A stretch of DNA of 64,000 nucleotides from an uncultured Chitinophagales bacterium (GTDB lineage Bacteria; Bacteroidota; Bacteroidia; Chitinophagales; UBA2359). A program made the position numbers and the translations under genes. Of this stretch, positions 42,798 to 53,173 are shown one piece after another. The stretch lies in contig CALBCY010000109.1 in the NCBI GenBank assembly GCA_937927195.1, positions 1-64,000 of the forward strand. The letters run 5' to 3'. Numbering within the stretch: position 1 is the first letter of the stretch; the number at the start of each line of letters is the position of its first letter. The notes under the pieces were generated by a model. The model did no database searches and was not told the DNA's origin. It was given only the letters and a program-made list of their open reading frames with translations.

Positions 42798-45557
42798 CTA
42801 TCTACTCCCTAAAAGAGATTTCCCTCTCTTGAAGTTTTTAACGCCTTCCTCAAGAAAATCTGAATAATCTTTTAATTCAGGCGTGTATCCGCGAGGTGGA
42901 GCCAAGTGTTCTCCTTCATGGTTTAAGAGAATATAGAATGGCTGACTATTGGTATTGAAGCACTTGGTTTGCAAATAACTCCATTTATTCCCAACAGATC
43001 TTACTTTTTTCTTCTTTCCATTTAATTCATAAGCAAATTGCTCTTCCTTTGGAAGTTTAACATTTTCATCAACATATAGAGAAATCAAAGTATATTCCTT
43101 CATCAACTCCTCCATTTTAGGCCAAACATTCTCTTCCATTTTACGACAATTCACACAAGCCCAGCCAGTGAAGTCCAATAAAATTGGCTTACCTGATTTC
43201 TTTGCTTCTGCAATTCCATCTTCCAGATTCATAATGCCATGAATTCCACCATCATCTGCATGATTGGCATCTTGATCGCCCCACAAATTGGAAATATTGT
43301 AAAACATTGGAGGAGGGAATCCACTAATCAATCCTCCTATCAAAGGAATCGGCTTCAAGAAAATTCCTGGAATCAACAACAATCCCATTACTATTGACAA
43401 ACCAGATAATCCCAACCTAATAGGACCTTTTTTCTTCACTGGACTGTCATGAGGCAATTTGATAAAGCCTAAAAGGTAAAACCCTAGTCCAAACAAAAGT
43501 ACCGCCCAAATGGCTAAGAATATCTCTCTTGGCAATAAGCCCCATTGAGGAACCATATCTGCATTTGACAAAAATTTCAAAGCAAAAATCAATTCTATGA
43601 ATCCTAAAACTTTCTTTACTGTATCCAACCAACCGCCTGATTTAGGCAATGAATTTAACCAACCTGGAAAGGCAGCAAAAAGCGCAAACGGCAATGCCAA
43701 AGCAAGGGCAAAACCAAACATTCCTACGACTGGCCCAAGTGTTTTTCCACCAACTGCTGCTTCTACTAGCAAGGTTCCAATAATTGGCCCTGTGCAAGAA
43801 AAAGATACCAAAGCCAAGGTAAAGGCCATAAAGAAAATACCAATCAAACCACCTCTGTCTGAAGCGCTGTCCGACTTATTGATCATCCAACTTGGTAATG
43901 TGATCTCAAAATAGCCAAAAAAGGAAATGGCAAAAATTACGAAAATGGCAAAGAAAGCCAAGTTCATAATTGGATTGGTTGATAAAATACTTAAAGAGTC
44001 CGCACCAAACGCCATGGTAACGAAGAATCCCAGCGACACATAAATAACGATGATCGAAACAGCGTAAATCAAGGCATTGATTAAACCTTTCTTTTTGTCT
44101 TTACTCATTTTGGTGAAATAGCTCACCGTCATTGGAATCATTGGGAAAACACAAGGAGTCAGTAAAGCAGCAAAACCACCCAAAAATCCTAGTATAAATA
44201 TTACCCAAGGAGTCCTCCCCTCTTTTTCCTCTTTATTGGTTTCGACACCGCAATCGGCAATCACTGATTCAAACATATTTGGACCACTGATATCCACCAA
44301 TCCATTCCCAGCTGCTTTCTTTCCTGTTGAGCCTGAATGAGCAGCATTTGCTCCTGCACCACCAGCTATGGCATTGTTGGTTTGATTGCCTGACTTTCCA
44401 CCACTGATCAATCCGGGCTTAGCGGCACCATCTGCTCGATTAGTGCCAGTATTCGAAGTTCCTTTTTTACTTCCACTATTAGACATCATTTCATCAACAT
44501 CCATCTGTTGGTCGACGGCCTCGCTGATTATAGAAGGATCATCTACATCATCCTCTTCTTGTGGAACAACCGTTCCTCCACGATTCTTTATTTTTTGGTC
44601 GGCGCTTTGATTGCCAGCATTTAATAGATTGAAGGAAAAATCGACATCTTCTGGTGGAAGACAGCGTTCATGGTCGCAAGTCATAAAGGTCAAATAACCG
44701 CTTACTTTTGCATTGGGTTTGTTGACTTTCACTTTTTGACTGAAATTGATTTTATCCTTGTACTTTCTAACAGTCATTTCAAAAATCTTATCGAAACCTT
44801 CGATCAAATTACCTTTCTCATCGACCTTGCCCATTAACTTAAAGCTTGAATTTTTATCAAATTCAAAAGTTGTAGGTTGTGGTCCGCCAGCTTTGACATT
44901 CTGAGAATAAACATACCAGCCTTTGTCAATTTTAGCATCAAAATTCAAAAGAAACTCTCCATTTCCCAAGTCTTTTTTGCTAAATTTCCAATCTACTGGT
45001 TCAAGTATTCCACTGGTATTTGAAGCCTGTCCAGGTTTTGGAGCAGGCGAAGCAATTTTTACTTCTCCGGGAACTGGTGTATTTGCTTGAGGCGCTTTTT
45101 GTGAAATGTCAAATGAAAAATCAATGTCTTCTGGTGGAAGGCAACGCCCATTGTCACAAGTCATGAAAGTCAAATAACCACTTACTTTTCCTTTTTCTTT
45201 TAAAGGCTTAACAACAGAAACAAGCGTTAGCTCATCTGCATATTTTCTTAAGACCATGTCGAAAACAGGATCTTGTTTTTCGACCATGTCTCCCCTTTCA
45301 CGAATCTTTCCCAATTGTTTGAAATCGCCATTCTCTTCAAAAGTAATAGACGTAGGTATTGGTCCGCCCTCATCAATTTTTTGAGAGTATACGTACCAAC
45401 CATCATCAATTTTGGCTTTGAACTTTAACTCGTAACTACCATTTGGTAATTGCTTGCTATCAAAAGTCCACTTTACCGGTTCAAGCACTTGGCCTGAAAC
45501 AGCAATTGAGAAAAATAAGCCCAAAAATACGCCAATGAGTCCAAACAACTTTTTCAT
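42798..45557 (-). CDS. dsbD: Protein-disulfide reductase DsbD family, with two N-terminal domains
   Basis: 919 residues, longer than usual. Signal peptide, then two tandem DsbD N-terminal-type domains (about 24-150 and 185-315), each ending with GYLTFMTCDxxRCLPPED and its redox Cys pair. A long Ser/Gly/Asn linker (about 320-440) follows, then an eight-segment membrane domain (about 450-735) with the two reactive Cys in LLTPCVFPMIPM and FSCTGPIIG, and a C-terminal thioredoxin domain (about 780-900) with WACVNCRKME. It carries electrons from cytoplasmic thioredoxin to periplasmic targets. The free-standing single-domain gene is just upstream (48-base gap). Confidence 0.92.
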   Translation of the reverse strand: MKKLFGLIGVFLGLFFSIAVSGQVLEPVKWTFDSKQLPNGSYELKFKAKIDDGWYVYSQKIDEGGPIPTSITFEENGDFKQLGKIRERGDMVEKQDPVFDMVLRKYADELTLVSVVKPLKEKGKVSGYLTFMTCDNGRCLPPEDIDFSFDISQKAPQANTPVPGEVKIASPAPKPGQASNTSGILEPVDWKFSKKDLGNGEFLLNFDAKIDKGWYVYSQNVKAGGPQPTTFEFDKNSSFKLMGKVDEKGNLIEGFDKIFEMTVRKYKDKINFSQKVKVNKPNAKVSGYLTFMTCDHERCLPPEDVDFSFNLLNAGNQSADQKIKNRGGTVVPQEEDDVDDPSIISEAVDQQMDVDEMMSNSGSKKGTSNTGTNRADGAAKPGLISGGKSGNQTNNAIAGGAGANAAHSGSTGKKAAGNGLVDISGPNMFESVIADCGVETNKEEKEGRTPWVIFILGFLGGFAALLTPCVFPMIPMTVSYFTKMSKDKKKGLINALIYAVSIIVIYVSLGFFVTMAFGADSLSILSTNPIMNLAFFAIFVIFAISFFGYFEITLPSWMINKSDSASDRGGLIGIFFMAFTLALVSFSCTGPIIGTLLVEAAVGGKTLGPVVGMFGFALALALPFALFAAFPGWLNSLPKSGGWLDTVKKVLGFIELIFALKFLSNADMVPQWGLLPREIFLAIWAVLLFGLGFYLLGFIKLPHDSPVKKKGPIRLGLSGLSIVMGLLLIPGIFLKPIPLIGGLISGFPPPMFYNISNLWGDQDANHADDGGIHGIMNLEDGIAEAKKSGKPILLDFTGWACVNCRKMEENVWPKMEELMKEYTLISLYVDENVKLPKEEQFAYELNGKKKKVRSVGNKWSYLQTKCFNTNSQPFYILLNHEGEHLAPPRGYTPELKDYSDFLEEGVKNFKRGKSLLGSR

Positions 45558-45605
45558 TAATAAAGAGCGTTAGATTAGTGAAGAAAGATTTCTAAGTTCA
45601 ATTTT

Positions 45606-46055
45606 TTACTTCCCCAATGTAAATTCAAAATCTACATCTTCTGGTGGAAGGCAACGTTCATCATCGCAAGTCATAAAGGTTAAATAACCAGAAACATCGT
45701 CTCCTGCGCTTCCTTTCACTGTAGCCACAAAGCTTACCTCATTAGAATATTTACGCAAGTTCATTGCAAACAATTCATCGTACTTTTCAATCAAATCACC
45801 TTCTTCACGAACCTCTCCAACCAAATTGCCTTCTTCAAACTCAAAAGCCGTTGGAATTGGTCCACCGTCGTCCAAATCTTGTGAATAGATATACCAGCCT
45901 TTGTCCAATGATGCTGTCATCACCAAATCGAAGGTTCCGTCGCCGTTATCCTTTGATTCAAAAGCCCAGTCAACTGGTTCGAAAATCTGTGCTTGCATAC
46001 TGAATGTTGCAAACAAAATCATTAATCCGCTGAAAATGTATTTTCCAAATTTCAT
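45606..46055 (-). CDS. Free-standing DsbD N-terminal-type periplasmic protein
   Basis: 149 residues with a signal peptide (ends about residue 22). The whole mature part is one copy of the domain found twice in the downstream DsbD: EPVDWAFESKD, WYIYSQDLDDGGPIPTAF, GYLTFMTCDDERCLPPEDV with both Cys present. It is a likely soluble electron acceptor for DsbD, or a scaffold left from domain duplication. Cotranscribed with dsbD (48-base gap). Confidence 0.88.
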   Translation of the reverse strand: MKFGKYIFSGLMILFATFSMQAQIFEPVDWAFESKDNGDGTFDLVMTASLDKGWYIYSQDLDDGGPIPTAFEFEEGNLVGEVREEGDLIEKYDELFAMNLRKYSNEVSFVATVKGSAGDDVSGYLTFMTCDDERCLPPEDVDFEFTLGK

Positions 46056-46221
46056 ATAAATTATTTTTTTTTTGTCAATTATAATTAGTAGCCCAATTGA
46101 AGGGCAAATAAAAGCATTATTACCTTACAAAACTATACAAAACTATACGTTCCTATCAAAAAAATGCTCTGTAAATTGGCTGGTTTAATCAATTTTAACC
46201 GCTTTTGATAATTATTATATA

Positions 46222-47214
46222 TCATTTCAGAAAAAATTGTACCAATACAATGCTTGAAACCAATAAAAGGCTAATAATATCGGCTGCATACTTTTTCTTT
46301 ATATAGTTTAACACATATGCAAACAAAAGGCTTAATGGGGGGAACAAGAGAATTATACTTGATGACCTACATTCTGTCAAAAATATTGAAATTAAATAGG
46401 CAACAAGTGAAAAGCAAAGACACATGATCAACATGTTCCGGCTTTGTAGAGTAGATTTTAAAAGCCTCGATTGAAGAAAAACAATGCTTGAAATGGACAT
46501 AATTAGCAACCAACTAAAAGACAAGATTGGCTTCAATGATTCTGGAATCGAAAAATTATCAAATTGAAAGTCTAATCTTATCGGATTGAGCATTTCCATA
46601 CTCATTTCACCATTGATGGCAAATAGAAGTGTTTCAAATAAAAAAAACGGCAAAACCAATCCAATCAAAATAACAATAACCTCTTTCCAATTAAATAGTC
46701 GACTCAAAACAAAACTAGCAATGACCGCAAGAATTAGCCAAAAGAATGGAGGATAAATAAAAGAACATATTCCACAAAAGAATACCGCATCAAAAACGGG
46801 ACTCAGCATGGTCTTACTGTAGGAATAAAAAAGTCGGTATAGAATTAAAAGGACAACAAATGTGGCCAAAAAAGGAGCTGTAAAGAACAAATACTGATTG
46901 AAAAGTCCAATTAAAAGTAGATAAACCACAGCAACCAAACAACTCCGTTCACCAACAATTCTGTAAAAATTACTCAGTTGGTTGATCGCGAGAGATTGAG
47001 CAAATGTCAGAAATACAAAAAGACCCCACTTGGCATAATAACTTCCAAAAGTAATTTGCTCAAAAAATTGCCCGATCCAATTGGATAAAATGGTGCCCCC
47101 TCCTAATTCAATATAATCTGAAGGATTGAATAATAAATTCAAGTTTACCAAAATTCCAAGGATCAAAAGCCCAATAAGGCTCAAAGGGTTTTGATGTTTA
47201 AATAGCCTGATCAA
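46222..47214 (-). CDS. DUF6427-like multi-pass membrane protein
   Basis: 330 residues with about ten hydrophobic segments. FKHQNPLSLIGLLILGI at the start and the overall layout agree with DUF6427, a Bacteroidota family of unknown function. No ATG lies in frame near the 5' end; TTG at 47214 is the likely start. Single gene. Confidence 0.65.
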   Translation of the reverse strand: MIRLFKHQNPLSLIGLLILGILVNLNLLFNPSDYIELGGGTILSNWIGQFFEQITFGSYYAKWGLFVFLTFAQSLAINQLSNFYRIVGERSCLVAVVYLLLIGLFNQYLFFTAPFLATFVVLLILYRLFYSYSKTMLSPVFDAVFFCGICSFIYPPFFWLILAVIASFVLSRLFNWKEVIVILIGLVLPFFLFETLLFAINGEMSMEMLNPIRLDFQFDNFSIPESLKPILSFSWLLIMSISSIVFLQSRLLKSTLQSRNMLIMCLCFSLVAYLISIFLTECRSSSIILLFPPLSLLFAYVLNYIKKKYAADIISLLLVSSIVLVQFFLK

Positions 47215-47301
47215 TGTATTGCAAAATTACAATAACCATTGAAATAAATAGCTAAAGAATAGGATAAACATTGTTTTGATTAAATGCAGTCCATATCTGG
47301 T

Positions 47302-49083
47302 TTAAGGCAATTGCTCTGAAATAGAAAAATTAGATTGGTTATTTTGATTCAGTGGATGAGTAAGTACATTGAAGAATAGGATGTTAATATCATTCCCTAG
47401 GCCTTGATAGATGACTTTGCCGTCCATGTTGATGTCAGCATCTGAGTATTCAGCGACTTCAAAATTGACATCGCCATTTATATTATCCTCACTGTCTAAT
47501 ACTTTAAAAAATATTTCATTGGCATCATTAAAATCACCTTGAAAGATAATCGACTCATCGTTTCTGGCATTTCCACACCACATAAATGCTTTTGTTCCTT
47601 GAAGCTGAACCGCATTAAAACCAAATAAAGGTTGACTGATATCGGTAAAATCAAGACTAATTAGACCTGATCCATCGTCTGACAAAGTATATTTGCTCAT
47701 AATTCCCATATGATTTCTGTGCTGCACGCCTATGTAAAATGAACCTGCAGGAACTTCTTCAAAGCTTACAGGACTGATTCCATCAACATCGACAATATCT
47801 CCATCTCTTTGGATCAATGCTGCTCTAGTAGCTACAACAGCATCAGGATCATTGGAAGCCCTCAATTCCAGCAATACCCAATCAACTATTCCATTGGAAC
47901 CAGCAACATTTAAGACTGATGCAGAAATTTGTTCATTTCCAGTATGCGAAAAGGAAGGGTGAGAAAAATAGGGATTGTTAAGTGGAATCAAGTCATTAAC
48001 TCTCAAATGATCTCGCATGGTATTGTTGTTTGCATTGTATGGTCCTTGCAAAAAAGCTTTTGCATTTACCGCAAAGCTTTGACTTTGCATGCCGCAAACA
48101 ACCTGTCCATTGTCCACCAAATTCTGTAAAACAACATTGATGTATCCATACATTAAGTCAACTTGACTAGGAGTAAACATATACATGCATGCATCGTGTG
48201 AGTAATCCATGAAATTCATATGAAGATCATTCGTATTACAGGATTGCTTTCCAAGGCTCTGACAGCCATAATTGGGAGAATCAGCGGGAGGTGTATCAAC
48301 GATTCCATCATCGACAGTACAGCCACCATCACCCCAGATATGAGCTAGGTATAGATAATGGCCCATTTCATGAGTAAGCGTTCTATTCAAATTGTAATTG
48401 CCTGTTTGAATTGCGTCATTGCACGGAATTGCACCAAAAGAATTGTTATCAATCACCAAACCATCTCCAATACCCATTCCTCCTACCGGAGAAAAACCTA
48501 GTAAGTCAACAAGGTCTCTTACGATTATATTGATGTATCCATTCCAAGTAGGAAGAATATCTCCATAAGTGAGGTTAACAGTTATGGCTTCGTCTCCATT
48601 GGCCAAGCCAAATCCCGCAGGATGCGCCTGAGTGGCCAAACAAAACTCAATGCAAGCCTCTCCTGGAACCAAACCTGAAAAATAGGGACTGGCAGCATTC
48701 CAATTCGTGATATCCGTATTGACACCTTGAAAATCTGCATTCAACCTTTCAATCGCATCAATGGCTTGGCTCTTCAAACATGCATAGTCTGGATTGTCAA
48801 ATTCTTGAAAGTGAACCGCAACTGGAATGGTCAATACATTGCCACAATTGGCGGTCTTGGTAACTGAGTTTGCCCCTTCAAAAAGATCTTTTAATAAACC
48901 TTTTCTATTTTCATAATGCTGTTTAAATTTTGGAATCTCTGAAATTGATTTGGTGTATTCTACCGCAGCGCAAGATCGAGGATTCTCAAAAGACGGGTTG
49001 TTCTTTTGAGAGAACAAATCAGAAGAACTGTTAAGGATCAAAAAACAAAACAGTATACTGTAAAATTTCAAGATTGAATTCAT
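47302..49083 (-). CDS. Secreted M43-type zinc metalloprotease (copy 1) with dockerin-like C-terminus
   Basis: 593 residues from ATG at 49083, which precedes a signal peptide; the longer frame to 49110 starts at a non-ATG codon. The metzincin zinc site HEMGHYLYLAHIWG lies in the first half, followed by NFMDYSHDACMYMFT, whose Met is the Met-turn of pappalysin-like (M43) proteases. The C-terminal region has two calcium-loop-like repeats with D-x-N-x-D-G (ADINMDGKVIYQG) and ends in SEQLP, not in a standard T9SS type A domain. Close paralogue of the next gene. Confidence 0.85.
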   Translation of the reverse strand: MNSILKFYSILFCFLILNSSSDLFSQKNNPSFENPRSCAAVEYTKSISEIPKFKQHYENRKGLLKDLFEGANSVTKTANCGNVLTIPVAVHFQEFDNPDYACLKSQAIDAIERLNADFQGVNTDITNWNAASPYFSGLVPGEACIEFCLATQAHPAGFGLANGDEAITVNLTYGDILPTWNGYINIIVRDLVDLLGFSPVGGMGIGDGLVIDNNSFGAIPCNDAIQTGNYNLNRTLTHEMGHYLYLAHIWGDGGCTVDDGIVDTPPADSPNYGCQSLGKQSCNTNDLHMNFMDYSHDACMYMFTPSQVDLMYGYINVVLQNLVDNGQVVCGMQSQSFAVNAKAFLQGPYNANNNTMRDHLRVNDLIPLNNPYFSHPSFSHTGNEQISASVLNVAGSNGIVDWVLLELRASNDPDAVVATRAALIQRDGDIVDVDGISPVSFEEVPAGSFYIGVQHRNHMGIMSKYTLSDDGSGLISLDFTDISQPLFGFNAVQLQGTKAFMWCGNARNDESIIFQGDFNDANEIFFKVLDSEDNINGDVNFEVAEYSDADINMDGKVIYQGLGNDINILFFNVLTHPLNQNNQSNFSISEQLP

Positions 49084-49422
49084 TTGTAAGTATATAAATA
49101 ATTGAATCACTCTTAATTAAAGAATGATTAGAAGAGGATGCGTTTCTTTAGAAACAATGTGGGAGGGAATTATACAATTTCAAACACAAATTGCATTGGA
49201 AAACTTTTTAAAACCTGTAAAATTAAATTTTACTATAGTCAGAAATTCAAATGCTATTTCAACACTAAATTTACCATCAAAATTGCAACTAATTTCAGAC
49301 AAAGTTAAGCTAAAATTTCACCGTAACAAAACACAAAAAATTCTTATAAATAATGCTTTGGAAATGATGTCTATTCGTTGTTGAAATAAAGTAAACAGAT
49401 GCTAGCTTTTCTTTACGTAAAA
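49084..49422. other. Spacer between the two M43 genes
   Basis: 339 bases, AT-rich, with no terminator or promoter that I can support. A short plus-strand frame (49124-49384) has no homology I recognise and opposes both neighbours; treated as chance. Confidence 0.5.
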
Positions 49423-51210
49423 TTATGGCAACTGTTCGTAAATAATATAATTAGGAACGGAAAAAGTATTTCCAGGATGTATCAGCACATTGAAAAACAA
49501 TACATTAAGCTCATTGCCATTTCCCTGATAAATAACATCTCCATCTAAATTGTAATCAGTAGAAAAATAACCATGATCAATGTGATTGATCAACGAATTT
49601 GGATTAAATGGACTGGTCAATATATCATAAAACACTTCATTGGGATCATTGCTGCCACCTTGAAATATTACAGCCCCGTCAATGTTTCCATTTCCAGCCC
49701 ATAGCACTTGTTTGTTTCCGATGTACAGTCCACCATATTGGCCATAAATAGACTGAAATGGATTTGTAAAATCGATGGTTAAGACGCTAGAAGAGTTTCC
49801 GATTAAAGAATATTTGGACATAATGCCCAAGTGATTTCTGTGGCGAATGGCAAGATAATAGGCTGAATTAGGATCGACATCAAACAGTACCGGAGAAGAT
49901 CCATCCACATCCACAATGTCTCCATCTCTCTGAAGTAAGGCGGCCCTTGACTGGACAATGGCCGAAGAATTATTTGAAGCACGAAGCTCCACTAAAATCC
50001 AATCCACAATGGCGTTGGATCCACTTTGGGACAAAACAGAGCTGGTGGTTTGTTCATTGCCAGAATGTGTGAAATCAGGGTTATTGCTGTATGGTTCTTG
50101 AATTGGAATGTATCCGAGGGTTCTTAGTTTATCTCCCATTAGTTGGGAATTTTGGTCATAGCATCCTTGTAGAAATATTTTGGAATTCACCATTAAAGCA
50201 GGTGATCCACCTCCGCAAACCGTCGCCCCGTTATTGACAACATTTTGTAAGGAAATATTGACAAAAGCCTCCATCAAATCAATTTGCCCTTGACTAAACA
50301 TGTACATACAATTGTCGTCGGTATAATCCATATAATTCATCCATAAATCATTGCTTCCACAGGAATTGACCCCAAGGGAAGGACACCAATAATTTGGACC
50401 ATCCGCAGAGGGTGTGTCGGTAATTCCATCATCTACTGAACAATCACCATCGCCCCAAATGTGCCTCAAGTAAAGGTAATGTCCCATTTCATGCGTCAAA
50501 GTTCTGTTGAGATTACTATTGCTGGATTGCACCACTCCTGAACAAGCAAAAGTTCCGAAAGCATTGTTGTCGATGACCAAAGCATCGCCCAAACCATATC
50601 CTCCAACAGGAGAATATCCAAGTACATTGGCTTCGGTCAAATTTCTAACAACAATATTGATGTATCCACTCCAAGCAGGGATATAATCTCCGGTGGTGGT
50701 ATTTATAGTAATGGCATGCTCCCCGTTTTGCAAGTTAGATCCTTGTGGATGATTTTGAGTAGCCAAACAAAATTCCAAACAGGCTTCTCCGTTAGAAAGT
50801 CCTGGATAAAATCCAGTAGAATTATTCCAAGATGAAATGTCAAAATTGCTTCCTTGAAAATCTTTGTTTAACCGTTGGATTGCTTCCATGGCAAGACTTT
50901 CGAGGCATCCAGAATTGGGAGAAGAGATATTTTGATAATGAACAGCGACTGGTAAGACCACAGGATTGGCACAAGCCATCCTATTGATGGAAGTTCCAGT
51001 ATTTTTATGCAGATTAGCTAGTTTTGCTTGTCGCTTATTGTGTGCAGATTTTATTTCTGGAAGTTTTAAAAATTCTTCCGTAATCCAGTCGGCATTACAA
51101 AGTTTGAAATTATCATCAAATTCCAATACTTGAGCCGAGACACTCAAAGACAAGACTAAACTGAGCATAAATATGCTTCTCAATAAAAGAGTAAGGTTAG
51201 TCATTCGCAT
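49423..51210 (-). CDS. Secreted M43-type zinc metalloprotease (copy 2) with dockerin-like C-terminus
   Basis: 595 residues from ATG at 51210 (51204 also possible); signal peptide ends at SVSAQ. Zinc site HEMGHYLYLRHIWG, then NYMDYTDDNCMYMFS as Met-turn. The middle contains VDWILVELRASNNSSA, also in copy 1, and the C-terminus has YNLDGDVIYQGNGNELNV and ends in YEQLP. The two proteins agree along their full length, so they are a tandem duplication. Expected to be secreted proteases; the shared terminal module may replace the sorting domain. Confidence 0.85.
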   Translation of the reverse strand: MRMTNLTLLLRSIFMLSLVLSLSVSAQVLEFDDNFKLCNADWITEEFLKLPEIKSAHNKRQAKLANLHKNTGTSINRMACANPVVLPVAVHYQNISSPNSGCLESLAMEAIQRLNKDFQGSNFDISSWNNSTGFYPGLSNGEACLEFCLATQNHPQGSNLQNGEHAITINTTTGDYIPAWSGYINIVVRNLTEANVLGYSPVGGYGLGDALVIDNNAFGTFACSGVVQSSNSNLNRTLTHEMGHYLYLRHIWGDGDCSVDDGITDTPSADGPNYWCPSLGVNSCGSNDLWMNYMDYTDDNCMYMFSQGQIDLMEAFVNISLQNVVNNGATVCGGGSPALMVNSKIFLQGCYDQNSQLMGDKLRTLGYIPIQEPYSNNPDFTHSGNEQTTSSVLSQSGSNAIVDWILVELRASNNSSAIVQSRAALLQRDGDIVDVDGSSPVLFDVDPNSAYYLAIRHRNHLGIMSKYSLIGNSSSVLTIDFTNPFQSIYGQYGGLYIGNKQVLWAGNGNIDGAVIFQGGSNDPNEVFYDILTSPFNPNSLINHIDHGYFSTDYNLDGDVIYQGNGNELNVLFFNVLIHPGNTFSVPNYIIYEQLP

Positions 51211-51435
51211 AATTAGTTTGGCCAATAGCAATCTAATTGCATTGGCTAAAATCCAAACTGGGGTAAATCTTTGAAGGAGAATTTGGGAAAACTACTGCAA
51301 AACTAAGTGAAAAAATTAGTAATTCTGCAATTATATCGTGTTATTTGGCGAACTGTATAAATATAAATACAGCTCGCCAAATAATGGTAATATTATATAT
51401 TTAAATATCCACTTCTTAATGGGTTTATAAACAGA

Positions 51436-52506
51436 CTATCTGTTAATAACATCGAGTAGTTGATCAAGTTTTGGAGATAGAATTATTTCAATTCTACGAT
51501 TTTGTTGTTTGCCCGCAGTTGTTTCATTATCAGCAACTGGGAAGTATTCTCCTCTACCAGAAGCTAGAATTCTGGCAGGACTCACGCCTTTCTGCTCCAA
51601 TATTTTAACAACAGAAGTTGCTCTCAACACACTTAAGTCCCAATTTTCTTTTGCACCACCATCTGTATCGGTATGACCTTCGATGATGATTTCAATATCG
51701 GGATTGTTGTTTAAAACAACACCTACTTTACCAAGTGCATCGATTCCTCTAGGTTCAACATTCTTAGAACCAGATTTGAAAAGCAATTTGTTTTGAAGAG
51801 AAACATAAACTTTCCCTTTTTTCTGTGTTACAGTTAAGTCTCCAGCTGTAAAATCAACCAAAGCAGAAGAAATCTTACCTTTTAGGGCCTCTACTTGTTC
51901 GTTTTGGGCTGAAATAATGCTTTCCAATTCTTTTACTCTTTGTTCACGCACTGCTAAATCTTTCTCTAGTTGTGCAATATCACCAGATTGACCGGCAGCA
52001 AGACTTTTAGTGGCTTGAAGCTCTTTTTGTTTTGTTTCTATTTCTAATCTCAAAGCATCAAGCTCGGATTCTCTTGTATCAGTTGCAGCAACACGTTCGT
52101 CCAGCAATTGATTTTTCGCTTTCAGCTCTTGTTCTCTTTTGTATAATTCCTGTCTTTTATTCTCCAACTCCTCGCTCAATGCCTCACGATCCATGATTGA
52201 CACTTCCAATTGCTTTCTCAATTCTCCCTCACTGTTCTCAACCCCTGATTGCAGGTTTGCCAATTGAGATTTGATTGATTCTATTTCCTTCTCCAATTCA
52301 GAGATACGGGTCTCACGTTCAGTAATTTGAATGGTCAAAACCTCGACTTCTTTGGTATGTTTTGAAGCCACTTGCTTCAAATCCATATTTTCAACCTTAA
52401 GTGCATCATAAGAGTCCTTTAAATCCTTGTATTTAATTTGAGGAACACATGAAGTTAAAGTACAAGCGATAGCTAATGCTAAAATGTAATAATATTGCTT
52501 GGTCAT
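51436..52506 (-). CDS. OmpA-family lipoprotein with long coiled coil
   Basis: 356 residues. Lipobox LTSC at about residue 19, a coiled-coil region of roughly 190 residues (about 30-210) rich in Glu, Lys and Gln, and a C-terminal OmpA peptidoglycan-binding domain (about 245-350) with IIIEGHTDTDGGAKENWDLS, ILASGRGEYFPVA and QQNRRIEIIL. It links outer membrane and cell wall in the usual way of the family. Single gene; a terminator-like hairpin lies upstream at 52600-52661. Confidence 0.92.
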   Translation of the reverse strand: MTKQYYYILALAIACTLTSCVPQIKYKDLKDSYDALKVENMDLKQVASKHTKEVEVLTIQITERETRISELEKEIESIKSQLANLQSGVENSEGELRKQLEVSIMDREALSEELENKRQELYKREQELKAKNQLLDERVAATDTRESELDALRLEIETKQKELQATKSLAAGQSGDIAQLEKDLAVREQRVKELESIISAQNEQVEALKGKISSALVDFTAGDLTVTQKKGKVYVSLQNKLLFKSGSKNVEPRGIDALGKVGVVLNNNPDIEIIIEGHTDTDGGAKENWDLSVLRATSVVKILEQKGVSPARILASGRGEYFPVADNETTAGKQQNRRIEIILSPKLDQLLDVINR

Positions 52507-52599
52507 TATTTTTGGACTAATTAGTGAATGAAATTTGTTATTTCTAGGTTATAGACATCAATTTATAAAAAAGTATCTATATGAAACGCTTATCTATAA

Positions 52600-52661
52600 A
52601 AAAAAGGATCATTCCTATTGAGACGAGTTACGATTCCTCTCAATAGAAATGATCCTTTTTT
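52600..52661 (-). terminator. Terminator-like hairpin
   Basis: AAAAGGATCATT (left) and AATGATCCTTTT (right) pair, with a second inner pair CTATTGAG/CTCAATAG; A/T tracts on both sides. It follows the small coiled-coil protein gene on the minus strand and precedes the OmpA gene. Confidence 0.75.
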
Positions 52662-52714
52662 GCTAATATGTAAGCAATTATTTTATAAAACATTATAAAA
52701 TAATTGCCTTGATT

Positions 52715-53173
52715 TTATTTTTCAATTTCCTCGTCTGCATCAAATTTGGCACATTGCTTATTCAATATTGTGTACTCATGTTTGAAGCCTATTTCCAATT
52801 CACGTTTCTCTTCACCTAACTGTACTTTTCTCATTTGAGTCTCTTTGGCATGTTGTTCACTCAAATCTTTTACTGCTGCGGCCAATAGGGCTTCCTGCTC
52901 TTTTTTCTCTTTCTTCTTTAATCCATCTGCATTCGGATTAAATTTCATTTTCAAGCTTTCAGTACCCTTTTTGAAGGCTTTCTCCATTTTAGCCAAATCT
53001 TCTTTATAAGTTTCCTCCAGCACTTTCATTTCTTTGACATGCAACTCTTTGGCATTTGCCAACTCATTTAAACAAAACTGTTTCTCTGCAGATTGAGCCT
53101 GTGAATTTAACATCAGACCAAATCCTGCAATAAACAGCGTAAATAAAACTTTTTTGAAGTTGATAATTCCCAT
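52715..53173 (-). CDS. Small secreted coiled-coil protein, unknown
   Basis: 152 residues with a signal peptide ending at SQAQ. The rest is highly charged and helical (KELHVKEMKVLEETYKED, KMEKAFKKGTESLKMK), with two Cys near the ends (QFCLNE and NKQCAKFD). I do not recognise the family. Next to the OmpA gene on the same strand but separated by a terminator-like hairpin. Confidence 0.6.
   Translation of the reverse strand: MGIINFKKVLFTLFIAGFGLMLNSQAQSAEKQFCLNELANAKELHVKEMKVLEETYKEDLAKMEKAFKKGTESLKMKFNPNADGLKKKEKKEQEALLAAAVKDLSEQHAKETQMRKVQLGEEKRELEIGFKHEYTILNKQCAKFDADEEIEK

Noticed and set aside
49124-49384. 86-codon plus-strand frame between the M43 genes
   Set aside because: No similarity to known proteins, AT-rich composition, and it opposes both neighbours. 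Most likely chance.
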